52,465 nt of DNA. It comes from Clostridiaceae bacterium. GTDB lineage: Bacteria; Bacillota; Clostridia; Oscillospirales; Acutalibacteraceae. This document shows, piece by piece, positions 23,243 to 31,407 of the stretch. The translations under genes were made by a program, and so were the position numbers. Within the stretch, counting starts at the first letter, position 1. The number at the start of each line of letters is the position of its first letter. The notes below the pieces were generated by a model. The model was not told where the DNA came from. It did not search any database and saw nothing but the letters and a program-made list of their open reading frames with translations. The stretch lies in contig JAEEUW010000002.1 in assembly GCA_016290665.1 (NCBI GenBank), forward strand, positions 1-52,465, read 5' to 3'.

Positions 23243-25480
23243 ATGGCAAACTCCAGACAAAATCCGGCGACGCCGGCGCAGACCGATGTGACGAAGAAGC
23301 CCGTGAAGAAAAAGAGAAAGCGCGCCCGCCGCAAGCATCCCGTCATCTTCACGATCTTCCTGGTCTTTTTCGTGCTGCTGATCTCCGGCATCATGACCTG
23401 CCTTGTCGTCGGTTCGTTCATGTTCCGCTACGTGGACGGCTTTGTAGGCGGCAAAAAGGTGATCGACCTTGATTATTATAAGAGCACCCAAAGTCAGACG
23501 TCCATCCTCTATGCCTATAACGCCAACGGCAAGCCCGTGGAGCAGACACGCCTGCACGGCGAAGAAAACCGCATCTGGATCGACTATGACGAGATGCCGG
23601 ACGACCTGATCTGGGCGTTCGTCTGTCTGGAAGACAAGCGCTTTTTCGAGCACAGCGGCGTGGACTGGCGGCGCACCGTCGGCGTGATGATCAAGCCCAG
23701 CCTGGACGGCCAGGGCGGTTCCACCATCACGCAGCAGCTGATCAAGAACCTGACCAAGAAGAACGAGGTCACTTACATCCGTAAGTTCAACGAGATCCTG
23801 CGCGCGCTGAACCTTGAAAACTACTATTCCAAAACGGATATTCTGGAAGCCTATCTCAACGAAGTCTATCTCGGCTGCGGCTGCTACGGCGTGCGCACGG
23901 CGGCGGAGCGCTATTTCGGCAAGGAGGTCAAGGACCTGACGCTGGTCGAATGCGCCACGCTGGCTGCCATCACCAAAGCGCCCTATACGCAGAACCCGGT
24001 CTACAGCTATGAAAAGAACCGCGAACGCGAGCAGTACTGCCTGGAGTGCATGAAGGAGCAGGGCAAGATCTCTGAAAAGCGCTATAACAAAGCGATCAAG
24101 AAAAAGGTCAAGGTGCTCAAGAACAACACTATCAGCAGCACCGGCGGCGCCGAGCAGCACATTCTCAGCTGGTACGAGGAATACGTGATCGATCAGGTCA
24201 TCGCCGACCTCCAGGCGGAATACGGCTATGAATACAACGAAGCCTCCCGCATGGTGTATTACGGCGGCCTCAACATCTATTCCGCCGTCGATCTCGGCAT
24301 TCAGTCGAAGCTGGAGGAGATCTACCGCAACCGCGAAGGCTTCCCGTATTCCGTCAAGGATAAGGAAGGCCGTCTGCCGCAGAGCGCCATGACCATCATG
24401 GATTATCAGGGCCGCATCGTGGCCATTGCGGGCGGTACCGGCGAAAAGACCGCCAACCGCTCCTATAACCGCGCCACGGACAAGCGTGCCAAGCGGCAGC
24501 CCGGTTCCTCGATTAAGCCTTTGGGCGTCTATGCGCCCGCGATGGATCTCGGCCTGATCTCGCCGACGTCGCCGATTCTGGAAAAGTCGATCACGATTCA
24601 GGGCAAGCCCTGGCCGCGCAACTTCAACGGCGACCACGGCTCCGGCAACTATATCTCCGTGCAGGAGGCGCTTGTTCGCTCGCTCAACACGGTGCCGGTC
24701 CGCATCCTTTCCGAAATGCTCGGCGTCAACTCAGCGTTCGAATATGCCAACGACCACTTCCATCTGAACCTTTCCACCAACGACAAGGACCTCAGCCCGC
24801 TGGCGGTCGGCGGCACCAACACCGGCGTCACCACGCTGGAAATGGCGGCAGCCTTCGCCACGTTCGGCAACGGCGGCAAGTACTACAAGCCCTACAGCTA
24901 TTACAAGGTGACCGACCGCAACGGCGAAGTTCTGCTGGACCACACGAAGGACGAGCCCGAGCAGGCGATCAAGCTTGCCACGTCGAACTCCATGCGCTCC
25001 ATGCTGACCAAGGCGGTCACGCAGTCGAACGGTACCGGCTACGGGTCGCAGATCTCGCGGTTCCAGACCTTTGCCAAAACCGGTACGACCTCCGACAACT
25101 GCGACAAATGGTACTGCGGCGGCACGCCGCACTATGTGACGGCGGTCTGGTACGGCTTTGATTACCGCGCCGACCTGCACACCGGAACCTCCAACCCGGC
25201 CAAAACCATTTTCCGCTATATCTTCTCAAAGATCCACGCCGATCTGCCGCAGAAGACCTTCACGGACGTGATCGAGGAATGCGGCGGCGCCGCGAAGGAC
25301 GCGACGGAAATGATCAAGACCGATCCCGTTACGACCAGCGCCACCACCACGGAATCGACCGAACCGAGCGAAGACGACACCACCACGACGACCGAAAAGC
25401 CGACCGCGCCGACTACCGCGCCGACCACCGCGCAGCCGACGGCGCCGCCGGATGGCCCGCAGATGGCGGTGGATGACTGA
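23243..25480 (+). CDS. Class A penicillin-binding protein (PBP1A-type)
   Basis: 745 residues. Bifunctional peptidoglycan synthase: a short basic cytoplasmic tail, a transmembrane helix (~33-58), a GT51 glycosyltransferase with E130 in EDKRFFEHSG and GGSTITQQL, then a transpeptidase with S422SIK, SLN and K612TG. The last ~65 residues are a Thr/Glu/Pro-rich low-complexity tail outside the cell. Start ATG 23243 with GGAGG 11 bases upstream, longish spacing. Followed 4 bases later by ruvX. Confidence 0.94.
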   Translation: MANSRQNPATPAQTDVTKKPVKKKRKRARRKHPVIFTIFLVFFVLLISGIMTCLVVGSFMFRYVDGFVGGKKVIDLDYYKSTQSQTSILYAYNANGKPVEQTRLHGEENRIWIDYDEMPDDLIWAFVCLEDKRFFEHSGVDWRRTVGVMIKPSLDGQGGSTITQQLIKNLTKKNEVTYIRKFNEILRALNLENYYSKTDILEAYLNEVYLGCGCYGVRTAAERYFGKEVKDLTLVECATLAAITKAPYTQNPVYSYEKNREREQYCLECMKEQGKISEKRYNKAIKKKVKVLKNNTISSTGGAEQHILSWYEEYVIDQVIADLQAEYGYEYNEASRMVYYGGLNIYSAVDLGIQSKLEEIYRNREGFPYSVKDKEGRLPQSAMTIMDYQGRIVAIAGGTGEKTANRSYNRATDKRAKRQPGSSIKPLGVYAPAMDLGLISPTSPILEKSITIQGKPWPRNFNGDHGSGNYISVQEALVRSLNTVPVRILSEMLGVNSAFEYANDHFHLNLSTNDKDLSPLAVGGTNTGVTTLEMAAAFATFGNGGKYYKPYSYYKVTDRNGEVLLDHTKDEPEQAIKLATSNSMRSMLTKAVTQSNGTGYGSQISRFQTFAKTGTTSDNCDKWYCGGTPHYVTAVWYGFDYRADLHTGTSNPAKTIFRYIFSKIHADLPQKTFTDVIEECGGAAKDATEMIKTDPVTTSATTTESTEPSEDDTTTTTEKPTAPTTAPTTAQPTAPPDGPQMAVDD

Positions 25481-25484
25481 CGCC

Positions 25485-25898
25485 ATGGTGATTCTGTCTG
25501 TTGATTACGGCGACGCGCGCACCGGGCTTGCCGTGTGCGACAAGCTGGAGCTGCTGGCGTCCCCGGTGGGCGTCATCGCGGAAGGGTATGAACCGAAGGT
25601 GATCCGCAGAATTCTGGAGCATGTGGAAACACTCCGCCCGCAGCAGATCGTGGTCGGTCTGCCGCGCAACATGGACGGCTCCTTCGGCGAACGCGCGCAG
25701 AAATGCGAAGCGTTTGCGCAAAAGCTGCAGGAGGAGAGCGGCGTGGAAACCGTGACCTGGGACGAACGGCTGACCACCGTTTCCGCGCATCGGGCGCTGA
25801 ACGACGTCAACGTGCGCGGCAAAAAGCGCAAGGCCGTTGTGGACGCGGTATCTGCCGTGATGATCCTGGAGGACTATCTGCGCAGCAGAAAAGCATAA
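25485..25898 (+). CDS. ruvX: Putative pre-16S rRNA nuclease / Holliday junction resolvase-like protein YqgF (RuvX)
   Basis: 137 residues, typical. RNase H-like fold: first strand with the catalytic Asp in ILSVDYG (D7), the VGLPRNMDGS loop and the late D-rich helix (KKRKAVVDAVSA). Start set at ATG 25485, aligning with the family N-terminus; an ATG at 25473 overlapping the PBP stop is possible. Family role is 16S rRNA 5'-end maturation and/or recombination. Confidence 0.9.
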   Translation: MVILSVDYGDARTGLAVCDKLELLASPVGVIAEGYEPKVIRRILEHVETLRPQQIVVGLPRNMDGSFGERAQKCEAFAQKLQEESGVETVTWDERLTTVSAHRALNDVNVRGKKRKAVVDAVSAVMILEDYLRSRKA

Positions 25899-25903
25899 TA
25901 ACG

Positions 25904-25937
25904 ATCCCGCTGAAAATCTCAGCGGGATTCTTTTTTT
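25904..25937 (+). terminator. Intrinsic terminator after ruvX
   Basis: ATCCCGCTGA pairs with TCAGCGGGAT around AAATC, followed by TC and seven T. Confidence 0.88.
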
Positions 25938-25953
25938 GCATAAAAACGCAAAA

Positions 25954-25997
25954 AACGATAAAAATTTATTGACAAACGATAAAAATTGTGTTATAGT
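25954..25997 (+). promoter_or_regulatory. Sigma-A promoter with flanking direct repeats (candidate operator)
   Basis: TTGACA (25969-25974), 17-base spacer, TATAGT (25992-25997). A near-identical 14-base direct repeat, AAACGATAAAATTT (25954-25967) and AAACGATAAAAATT (25974-25987), brackets the -35 at a 20-base pitch. The second gene of the operon encodes an HTH regulator, so autoregulation through these repeats is plausible (inference). Confidence 0.65.
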
Positions 25998-26040
25998 ACA
26001 GGCAAGATCATCGATGATTTCAAAAAAGGGGACGATTTTC

Positions 26041-26481
26041 ATGTATACTTCCGTCACAAGCGCAAAGGTCACCAGAGTCATCACCGTGCTGTTTTGCGTT
26101 CTGCTTTCGGTGCTGATGGTGTTCGGCCCGAAGCTGCTGCAGCTCTATTTCGGATACCTTGCGGACGCGCTGACCAAAAAGGTGCTGCTTGCGTTCTATC
26201 TTTGCTGTCCGGCGGCGTGGGCTGCGCTGATCAGCATTCTGCGCCTGATGACGAACATCATCCGCGGCGAGATCTTTACGCCGCAGACCGTGTTCTCCAT
26301 GCGGCTGCTTTCGTGGTGCTGCGCCTACGTGTCGCTCGTGTGCCTGATCTTCGGTTTCTTCTGGGCGCCCTTGCTGGTGTTCGCACTCGGCGCCGCGTTC
26401 ATGACGCTGATGCTGCGCGTGCTCAAAAGCGTGATGGCGCGGGCGAGCGAGCTTCGGGCCGAAAACGACCTGACGATTTGA
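26041..26481 (+). CDS. DUF2975 membrane protein
   Basis: 146 residues, four transmembrane helices. The C-terminal ELRAENDLTI ending is characteristic of DUF2975, a Firmicutes family nearly always followed by a small YozG-type HTH regulator, as here. Start ATG 26041. Function unknown; the pairing suggests it senses a membrane or peptide signal and controls the regulator (inference). Confidence 0.8.
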   Translation: MYTSVTSAKVTRVITVLFCVLLSVLMVFGPKLLQLYFGYLADALTKKVLLAFYLCCPAAWAALISILRLMTNIIRGEIFTPQTVFSMRLLSWCCAYVSLVCLIFGFFWAPLLVFALGAAFMTLMLRVLKSVMARASELRAENDLTI

Positions 26482-26491
26482 GAGGTGCACC

Positions 26492-26698
26492 ATGGCGATC
26501 GTTGTTAATCTTGACGTGATGCTGGCCAAGCGCAAAATGTCGTCGGGCGAACTGGCCGCAAGAGTCGGCATCACGCAGGCGAATCTTTCCATCCTGAAGA
26601 CCGGCAAGGCCAAGGCGGTGCGCTTTTCCACACTGGAAAGCATCTGCGAAGCGCTGCAGTGCCAGCCGGGCGATATTCTGGAATACCAAAAGGAGTAA
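26492..26698 (+). CDS. Small Cro/CI-type HTH transcriptional regulator (YozG-like)
   Basis: 68 residues, a single helix-turn-helix domain: SSGELAARVGITQANLSILK is the recognition unit and CEALQCQPGDIL the last helix, matching the YozG/HTH_26 group. RBS GAGAGGTG before ATG 26492, 10 bases after the DUF2975 stop. Probably binds the direct repeats at this operon's promoter. Confidence 0.88.
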   Translation: MAIVVNLDVMLAKRKMSSGELAARVGITQANLSILKTGKAKAVRFSTLESICEALQCQPGDILEYQKE

Positions 26699-26701
26699 GC
26701 G

Positions 26702-28564
26702 ATGTTTTTAATCTGCATTCTTTTGACCTATGCATTATTTCACTCCCTTGCGGAGTGGGGAGAACCGTATGCGCTGACCGCACTGGCCTATTTGGGTCTG
26801 TTTCTGCTGGCCACTGTTTTGATCAGCGTTCGGCAAAAGCGCTTTCCGCTGCGGGCACTGCCGGTCGGCATATTGTGCCTTGCAAGCGCTCTGGGTTTTG
26901 TGCTGCATGACGACCCGGATCTGCACGTGGTGCAGTTTTTGCTGTTGATTCCGCTTTCCGGCTTTTACTGCATTGCGCTCACCGGCGCAAACCGGTATCC
27001 GTTCGGCAGCTTCTATGTGCTGCTCGATTTGCTCCACTGCGAGCTGCTGACGCCGCTGCGCCATCTGTTTGCGCCGTTCACGGATGCGTTTGAGGCGCTG
27101 CAGCGCCGGCACGCTGAGCGGAACCCGCAGAAGAAGCGCCGTGTTTGGCTGCCTGTCGCAATCGGACTTCTGGCTGCAATTCCGGTCATTCTGATCGTGG
27201 TTCCGTTGCTGATTGATGCGGATGCCGCGTTTGAGAGCGTGGCCGGCGGTTTATACCGGGCTGTGCTTGACGCGATCCGCGCCTGCGGCGCATGGCTGTC
27301 GCGCGTTTTGCCGTTTGACGGATTTGCGCTGGTCCTTTCCCTGCTGTTTACGCCGTATATCTACGCGACGATGTATGCGTTCGCAAGCGGAAAGGCGAAG
27401 GCGGAAAACGCTGATACTATCGTGCGCTATGGCAGACTGCAAAAGCTGTCGCCCGTGTTCATCACAACCGTGCTCGGCGTGTTGTGCGGGGTATATGCGA
27501 TCTATCTGCTGACGCAGACCGGCTATCTCTTTTCGGCGTTCTCCGGCCATCTGCCATTCGGCGGGTCGATGAGCGTGACGGAATATGCGCGGCGCGGCTT
27601 CTTTGAGCTTTGCAAGCTTGCCGGAATCAACTTCGTGCTGCTTGCGCTTTCGGTGGGCGTCACACGGCGCAAAAACGGCCGTATTGCCCCGGCGGTGAAA
27701 GGACTTGATCTTTTTCTTTGCTTGTTTACGATGCTCCTGTGCGCTGTTTCCATCGCAAAGATCCTCTTGTATATCCGTGTGTTCGGCCTGACGGAAAAGC
27801 GCGTCTATGTGTTTGCAGCTGACGTTGTGCTGCTGCTCTCATTTGCAGCGATTTTCCTGCGGTTTTGCAAAGAGCGATTTCCGTATATGCAGATCATCAT
27901 CGGGGCCGTCTGCATCGCCGTTACGTCTTTGTCTTTGCTTGGCGTCAATCACACGATTGCACGCGTCAATACAGAAGGCTTATTATCCGGACGGCTGCAG
28001 AAAATGACGGCGGAGGATATCTGTGATACGGCCGGCGATGCTGCGCTGCCATATCTGCAGCGGATTGCAGAATCGCAGAACGATCAGGCGCCGCAGGCAA
28101 AGCGCATCCTGGACGACATGGCCGCTTATCAGCTGGAACGCATGCAGGAACCGTTCCGGAATCTGGAACAGGAAAAGGTTGTGCGCTACCTGCACGAACG
28201 CAATGAACAGGCAAACGTATTCACCGTGGAGATTGCGTTGGAAACGGAAAAAACAATCTACGGCCTCGGGTACGGTTACTATCTGAATGAAAAGCTTGTC
28301 AGCTCCGGCGGCGTGATCAACGCGGATGAAACGCCGCTGAAGGACAGGGTAACGCTGGAGGTCGATCGCCGCGATCTGCCGAAGGACACGGATCTGTCCG
28401 GGTTCCGGCTGAGTCTTTCCGTTTATCTGTCACCCGGGGATGACGCCAAAGAAACGGAAGCGCCGCTTGGCAGCGAGTGGGTGCTCTCCGACGTCGCCTG
28501 GGGCGGAGTCTATCAGCTGACGCTCTGCGATAACGAGGACAACGGCTTCGAGGTCTGGGACTGA
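26702..28564 (+). CDS. DUF4173/DUF4153-family multi-pass membrane protein
   Basis: 620 residues, about ten to twelve transmembrane helices in the first ~430 residues (DUF4153/4173 core with the EYARRGFFELC motif). A soluble C-terminal ~190 residues is specific to this protein, with alternating beta pattern and charged helices. RBS AAAGGAG lies in the end of the HTH gene, 7 bases before ATG. Family often accompanies DUF2975/HTH pairs in Clostridia; role unknown. Confidence 0.82.
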   Translation: MFLICILLTYALFHSLAEWGEPYALTALAYLGLFLLATVLISVRQKRFPLRALPVGILCLASALGFVLHDDPDLHVVQFLLLIPLSGFYCIALTGANRYPFGSFYVLLDLLHCELLTPLRHLFAPFTDAFEALQRRHAERNPQKKRRVWLPVAIGLLAAIPVILIVVPLLIDADAAFESVAGGLYRAVLDAIRACGAWLSRVLPFDGFALVLSLLFTPYIYATMYAFASGKAKAENADTIVRYGRLQKLSPVFITTVLGVLCGVYAIYLLTQTGYLFSAFSGHLPFGGSMSVTEYARRGFFELCKLAGINFVLLALSVGVTRRKNGRIAPAVKGLDLFLCLFTMLLCAVSIAKILLYIRVFGLTEKRVYVFAADVVLLLSFAAIFLRFCKERFPYMQIIIGAVCIAVTSLSLLGVNHTIARVNTEGLLSGRLQKMTAEDICDTAGDAALPYLQRIAESQNDQAPQAKRILDDMAAYQLERMQEPFRNLEQEKVVRYLHERNEQANVFTVEIALETEKTIYGLGYGYYLNEKLVSSGGVINADETPLKDRVTLEVDRRDLPKDTDLSGFRLSLSVYLSPGDDAKETEAPLGSEWVLSDVAWGGVYQLTLCDNEDNGFEVWD

Positions 28565-28568
28565 CGGC

Positions 28569-29051
28569 ATGAAGCGGTTGCTCTCTGTCCTGTGTTTGCC
28601 GGCGCTCTTGTTCGGGCTTCTTTCCTCCTGCACGCCGAAATTCGACAAAGCGGTGTTTTTGCCCGCAAAGGCAGCGTTCGAGACGGTCGCCGATTATGTC
28701 GCCGTCCTGTATGCCGGGGCGGATGCGGACGCTGTGTTTCATACGGACGAAGGAAACCGCATGATTCTTTCCTTCTCTTCCGACGGAAAAGCGCTGTTTA
28801 ATGTTTGTAACGACGCAACGCTGACAACAACGCCTCGGCTGCAGCAGGCGCTCAGGACGGTGTCATCTTTTCAGATTCATGAGCTTTGCGCAGAAGAAAC
28901 GGGCGTCTATTTCTGGCTGGAAGGCTATAACAACGGAATCGTTTATACCACCTGCCCGGTCAGGACCCGAAGCCGTGTGAAAAAGAAGTTCAGGCACCGG
29001 ATCTACCGCCTTGCGAAGGGTTGGTACTGCATCGGCGAACACTATATTTAA
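28569..29051 (+). CDS. Putative lipoprotein of unknown function
   Basis: 160 residues. Signal peptide with a lipobox LLSSC, predicted lipidated Cys at residue 21. The rest is a small beta-rich domain, with a basic stretch (TRSRVKKKFRHR) near the end. 4 bases after the DUF4173 gene, so fourth gene of that operon. Not recognised beyond the lipobox. Confidence 0.75.
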   Translation: MKRLLSVLCLPALLFGLLSSCTPKFDKAVFLPAKAAFETVADYVAVLYAGADADAVFHTDEGNRMILSFSSDGKALFNVCNDATLTTTPRLQQALRTVSSFQIHELCAEETGVYFWLEGYNNGIVYTTCPVRTRSRVKKKFRHRIYRLAKGWYCIGEHYI

Positions 29052-29057
29052 TGAAAA

Positions 29058-29090
29058 AACTCCCGCATCGTGGCAGATGCGGGAGCCGTT
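29058..29090. terminator. Intrinsic terminator serving convergent genes
   Basis: CTCCCGCATC pairs with GATGCGGGAG around GTGGCA. The left flank GAAAAAA gives a T tract on the minus strand (for metA), and the right flank CCGTTTT a weaker one for the lipoprotein gene. Confidence 0.85.
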
Positions 29091-30008
29091 TTATCTGATC
29101 TCGTTGATATCGTACGGCGTGCGCTGATAGACAAAGTAGTTCAGCCAGTTGGTGAACATCAGCGTGCCGGCGGTGCGCCAGGTCATCAGCGGCTTCTTGG
29201 TCGGGTCGTCGTTCGGGAAGTAGTTGTAGGGGACCTGAATCTCCAGTCCTTTCTCCTTGTCGCGGAAGTATTCCTTTGCCAGCGTGTCCGCGTCATATTC
29301 GCTGTGCCCGGTGGCAAAGAATTTGCGGCAGTCGAGGTCGGAGATCAGGTGGATCCCGGCGATTTCGGAATAGGAGATGATCTGCAGGTCCTTGCAAAGC
29401 GCGATGTCGGAGAAGCGAACCTCCGTGTGGCGGGAATGCGGCACGAAGAAGGTCTCGTCAAATCCGCGCAGCAGGGGATGATAAAGGTCCAGCGGCTTAT
29501 GCGGGAACACGCCGAACATCTTTTCCGGCAGGGGGTACTTCCTGATCCCGTAGTGGTAATACAGCGCCGCCTGCGCGCCCCAGCAGATATGGAAGGTGGA
29601 ATAGACGTTTGTTTTGGACCATTCAAAGATTTCGCACAGCTCGTCCCAATAGTCGACGTCCTCGAACTCCATCTGTTCCACCGGCGCGCCGGTCACGATC
29701 ATGCCGTCGTATTTTTTGTAGCGGATTTCGTCAAACGTCTTATAGAACGTGAGCATGTGCTCCGAGGCGGTGTTCCGGACTTCGTGGGTCGCCGTCTGCA
29801 GCAGCTCGACGTCGACCTGCAGCGGAGAGTTGGAAAGCAGGCGCAGGAGCTGCGTTTCGGTTTCGATCTTGGTCGGCATCAGGTTGAGAATCAGAATCTT
29901 CAGCGCACGGATATCCTGCGTCTGCGCGCGCGTTTCGGTCATGACGAAAATGTTTTCGCTTTCGAGCCGCTCTTTTGCGGGCAGCCGGTCGTCGATTTTG
30001 ATGGGCAT
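29091..30008 (-). CDS. metA: Homoserine O-acetyltransferase/O-succinyltransferase (MetA family)
   Basis: 305 residues from ATG 30008 (RBS GGGAGGTG). First committed step of methionine synthesis, acylating homoserine from an acyl-CoA. The [12 protein letters not shown]-terminus, [24 protein letters not shown], the Cys nucleophile in HICWGAQA, and FVPHSRHTE / ATGHSEYD are all classic MetA. In Firmicutes the acyl donor is usually acetyl-CoA. Monocistronic, with no SAM riboswitch or T-box in the short leader. Confidence 0.96.
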   Translation of the reverse strand: MPIKIDDRLPAKERLESENIFVMTETRAQTQDIRALKILILNLMPTKIETETQLLRLLSNSPLQVDVELLQTATHEVRNTASEHMLTFYKTFDEIRYKKYDGMIVTGAPVEQMEFEDVDYWDELCEIFEWSKTNVYSTFHICWGAQAALYYHYGIRKYPLPEKMFGVFPHKPLDLYHPLLRGFDETFFVPHSRHTEVRFSDIALCKDLQIISYSEIAGIHLISDLDCRKFFATGHSEYDADTLAKEYFRDKEKGLEIQVPYNYFPNDDPTKKPLMTWRTAGTLMFTNWLNYFVYQRTPYDINEIR

Positions 30009-30036
30009 GGGTTCACCTCCCGGACAATCTTGTTGC

Positions 30037-30065
30037 ATTATAGCACAAACTTTTTCAAAAGTAAA
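30037..30065 (-). promoter_or_regulatory. Sigma-A-type promoter for metA
   Basis: Minus strand TTTACT (30065-30060), 17-base spacer, TATAAT (30042-30037) with an extended TGC. About 28 bases from the ATG. Confidence 0.75.
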
Positions 30066-30076
30066 TATCCCCGTTC

Positions 30077-30103
30077 ACCTTTCTGCGGCACGGGCATAGG
30101 ATG
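30077..30103 (+). promoter_or_regulatory. Candidate mother-cell (sigma-K/sigma-E) promoter of cotJABC
   Basis: AC (30077-30078), 16-base spacer, CATAGGATG (30095-30103), close to the sigma-K consensus AC-N16-CATANNNTA. No sigma-A promoter is seen upstream of cotJA, which fits sporulation-only expression. Weak, short consensus. Confidence 0.4.
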
Positions 30104-30153
30104 AAACGGACGCCGTGCGTTGCGGCGTTCAATTCAATCAAGGAGAGAGTGCG

Positions 30154-30384
30154 TTGATTTATCAAAAAAGCTGCGCCTATCCGCAGCAGGCGTTCGGCGC
30201 CGACCGCGGCTGCAGCTGCCCGGTGCCCGGCGCAATTCCTGCGCTGCCGGCCGATGCGGCGGTCACCATGGCGTACGTGCCGTTCCAGACGGACAACGCC
30301 GTTTATGACGTTCAAAAAGCGCTGCAGCGCGGCACTGCCTTCCCCGTGCTCGACAAGCCTTTCCTGGCGGGGTGCAGACGATGA
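30154..30384 (+). CDS. cotJA: Spore coat-associated protein CotJA
   Basis: 76 residues. TTG start at 30154 chosen because AAGGAG lies 8 bases upstream; no ATG is suitably placed. The MAYVPFQ...YDVQKAL..GTAFPVLDKPFL core is the CotJA family pattern. Cys/Pro-rich N-terminus. First gene of a tightly coupled cotJABC operon (overlap of ATGA with cotJB). Confidence 0.9.
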   Translation: MIYQKSCAYPQQAFGADRGCSCPVPGAIPALPADAAVTMAYVPFQTDNAVYDVQKALQRGTAFPVLDKPFLAGCRR

Positions 30385-30623
30385 ACGCAGACAGCATCAA
30401 ATGCCGCTTTATGGCAATCCGTTTTTCCATCTGGGATCTGCATCTCTATCTGGACACGCACCCGGGCGATACGCAGGCCATGCAGCTGCTGGAGCAGTAT
30501 GAGACCCAGTATGCCGAGATTCGCCGCCAGTACGAAGAAAAGTACGGTCCGTTTGAACCGGGCAACGGAGAAGCCTGGCTGAAATCGCCCTGGCCGTGGG
30601 AACTCGGAAAGGGGGACTGCTGA
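30381..30623 (+). CDS. cotJB: Spore coat protein CotJB
   Basis: 80 residues from ATG 30381, overlapping the cotJA stop (ATGA). FSIWDLHLYLDTHPGD and the helix LLEQYETQYAEIRRQYEEKYGP match CotJB, ending in the usual W-P-W. Structural companion of CotJC in the coat. Confidence 0.92.
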   Translation: MNADSIKCRFMAIRFSIWDLHLYLDTHPGDTQAMQLLEQYETQYAEIRRQYEEKYGPFEPGNGEAWLKSPWPWELGKGDC

Positions 30624-30624
30624 G

Positions 30625-31236
30625 ATGTGGGAGTATCAGAAAACGCTGCAGTATCCGATCAGGATCCAGAACCCGAACCCGCTCTACGCCAAAATCATCC
30701 AGAGCCAGTACGGCGGCCCGGACGGAGAGCTCGGCGCGTCGCTGCGCTATCTGAGCCAGCGCTTTTCCATGCCGACGCCCGAATTGCGCGGCCTGCTGAC
30801 GGATATCGGCACGGAGGAGCTCGGCCATCTGGAAATGGTCGGTACGATCGTTCACCAGCTGACACGCAATCTGTCGGCGGACGAGATCAAGCAGAACGGG
30901 TTTGAATCCTATTTCGTGGATCACACCAACGGCGTGTATCCGGCATCCTCGGCCGGCGTACCGTTCACCGCCGCCTATCTGCAATGCAAGGGAGACGCGA
31001 TCGCGGATCTGACGGAAGACCTTGCCGCGGAACAGAAAGCCCGCGTGACCTATGACAATATCCTGCGCCTGGTTGACGACCCGGACGTGCGGGACGTGAT
31101 CAAGTTCCTGCGCGAACGCGAGATCGTTCACTTCCAGCGCTTCGGCGAAGGGCTGCGTCTGCTGACCGACCGGCTGAACGCGAAAAACTTCTATGCTTTT
31201 ACCCCCGGCGTCGATCAGCCGGTGCCTGTGAGATGA
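30625..31236 (+). CDS. cotJC: Spore coat protein CotJC (manganese-catalase-like)
   Basis: 203 residues, 1 base after cotJB. Ferritin-like four-helix bundle of the Mn-catalase family: IGTEELGHLEM supplies a Glu/His pair and the REREIVHFQRFGE helix another. MWEYQKTLQYP N-terminus is typical. Incorporated in the spore coat; may protect against peroxide. Confidence 0.94.
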   Translation: MWEYQKTLQYPIRIQNPNPLYAKIIQSQYGGPDGELGASLRYLSQRFSMPTPELRGLLTDIGTEELGHLEMVGTIVHQLTRNLSADEIKQNGFESYFVDHTNGVYPASSAGVPFTAAYLQCKGDAIADLTEDLAAEQKARVTYDNILRLVDDPDVRDVIKFLREREIVHFQRFGEGLRLLTDRLNAKNFYAFTPGVDQPVPVR

Positions 31237-31242
31237 AAGCTT

Positions 31243-31269
31243 TCCCCGGCTGCCGCCGGGGATTTTTTG
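31243..31269 (+). terminator. Intrinsic terminator after cotJC
   Basis: TCCCCGGC pairs with GCCGGGGA around a TGCC tetraloop, followed by TTTTTTG. Confidence 0.85.
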
Positions 31270-31278
31270 CGTTATGGG

Positions 31279-31307
31279 TTGCTTTTTTTCTTTTCATACG
31301 CTATAAT
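31279..31307 (+). promoter_or_regulatory. Sigma-A-type promoter of queT
   Basis: TTGCTT (31279-31284), 17-base spacer, TATAAT (31302-31307). Expected transcript start near 31314, giving a ~94-base leader. Confidence 0.78.
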
Positions 31308-31313
31308 ACCTCT

Positions 31314-31400
31314 GCGCTTTTTCGGCGCGGTCAGTTCGAGACCTTCCTGACCTAACGCAGGGGCAGCGAGTCCGTGCGTTAAAATCAAAACTAAAGGAGA
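31314..31400 (+). promoter_or_regulatory. Candidate preQ1 riboswitch upstream of queT
   Basis: The leader folds into two adjacent hairpins: GGTCAG/CTGACC (31329-31334 with 31347-31352) and TAACGCA/TGCGTTA (31353-31359 with 31375-31381). An A-rich tail follows (31381-31395) and runs into the Shine-Dalgarno AAAGGAGA (31393-31400). CCTT in the first loop (31342-31345) can pair with AAGG of the Shine-Dalgarno, giving an H-type pseudoknot that would hide the ribosome site. Architecture, gene downstream and host group fit a preQ1 class (III is known from Faecalibacterium queT). Not aligned to a covariance model. Confidence 0.6.
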
Positions 31401-31407
31401 CAATAAA

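Noticed and set aside
29070-30104. A 344-codon plus-strand frame opposite metA.
   Set aside because: Shadow; starts in the metA terminator and lacks translation signals.
31329-31352. TTCGAG in a small hairpin, resembling a tRNA T arm.
   Set aside because: No acceptor stem, anticodon arm or CCA end around it; better explained by the queT leader.
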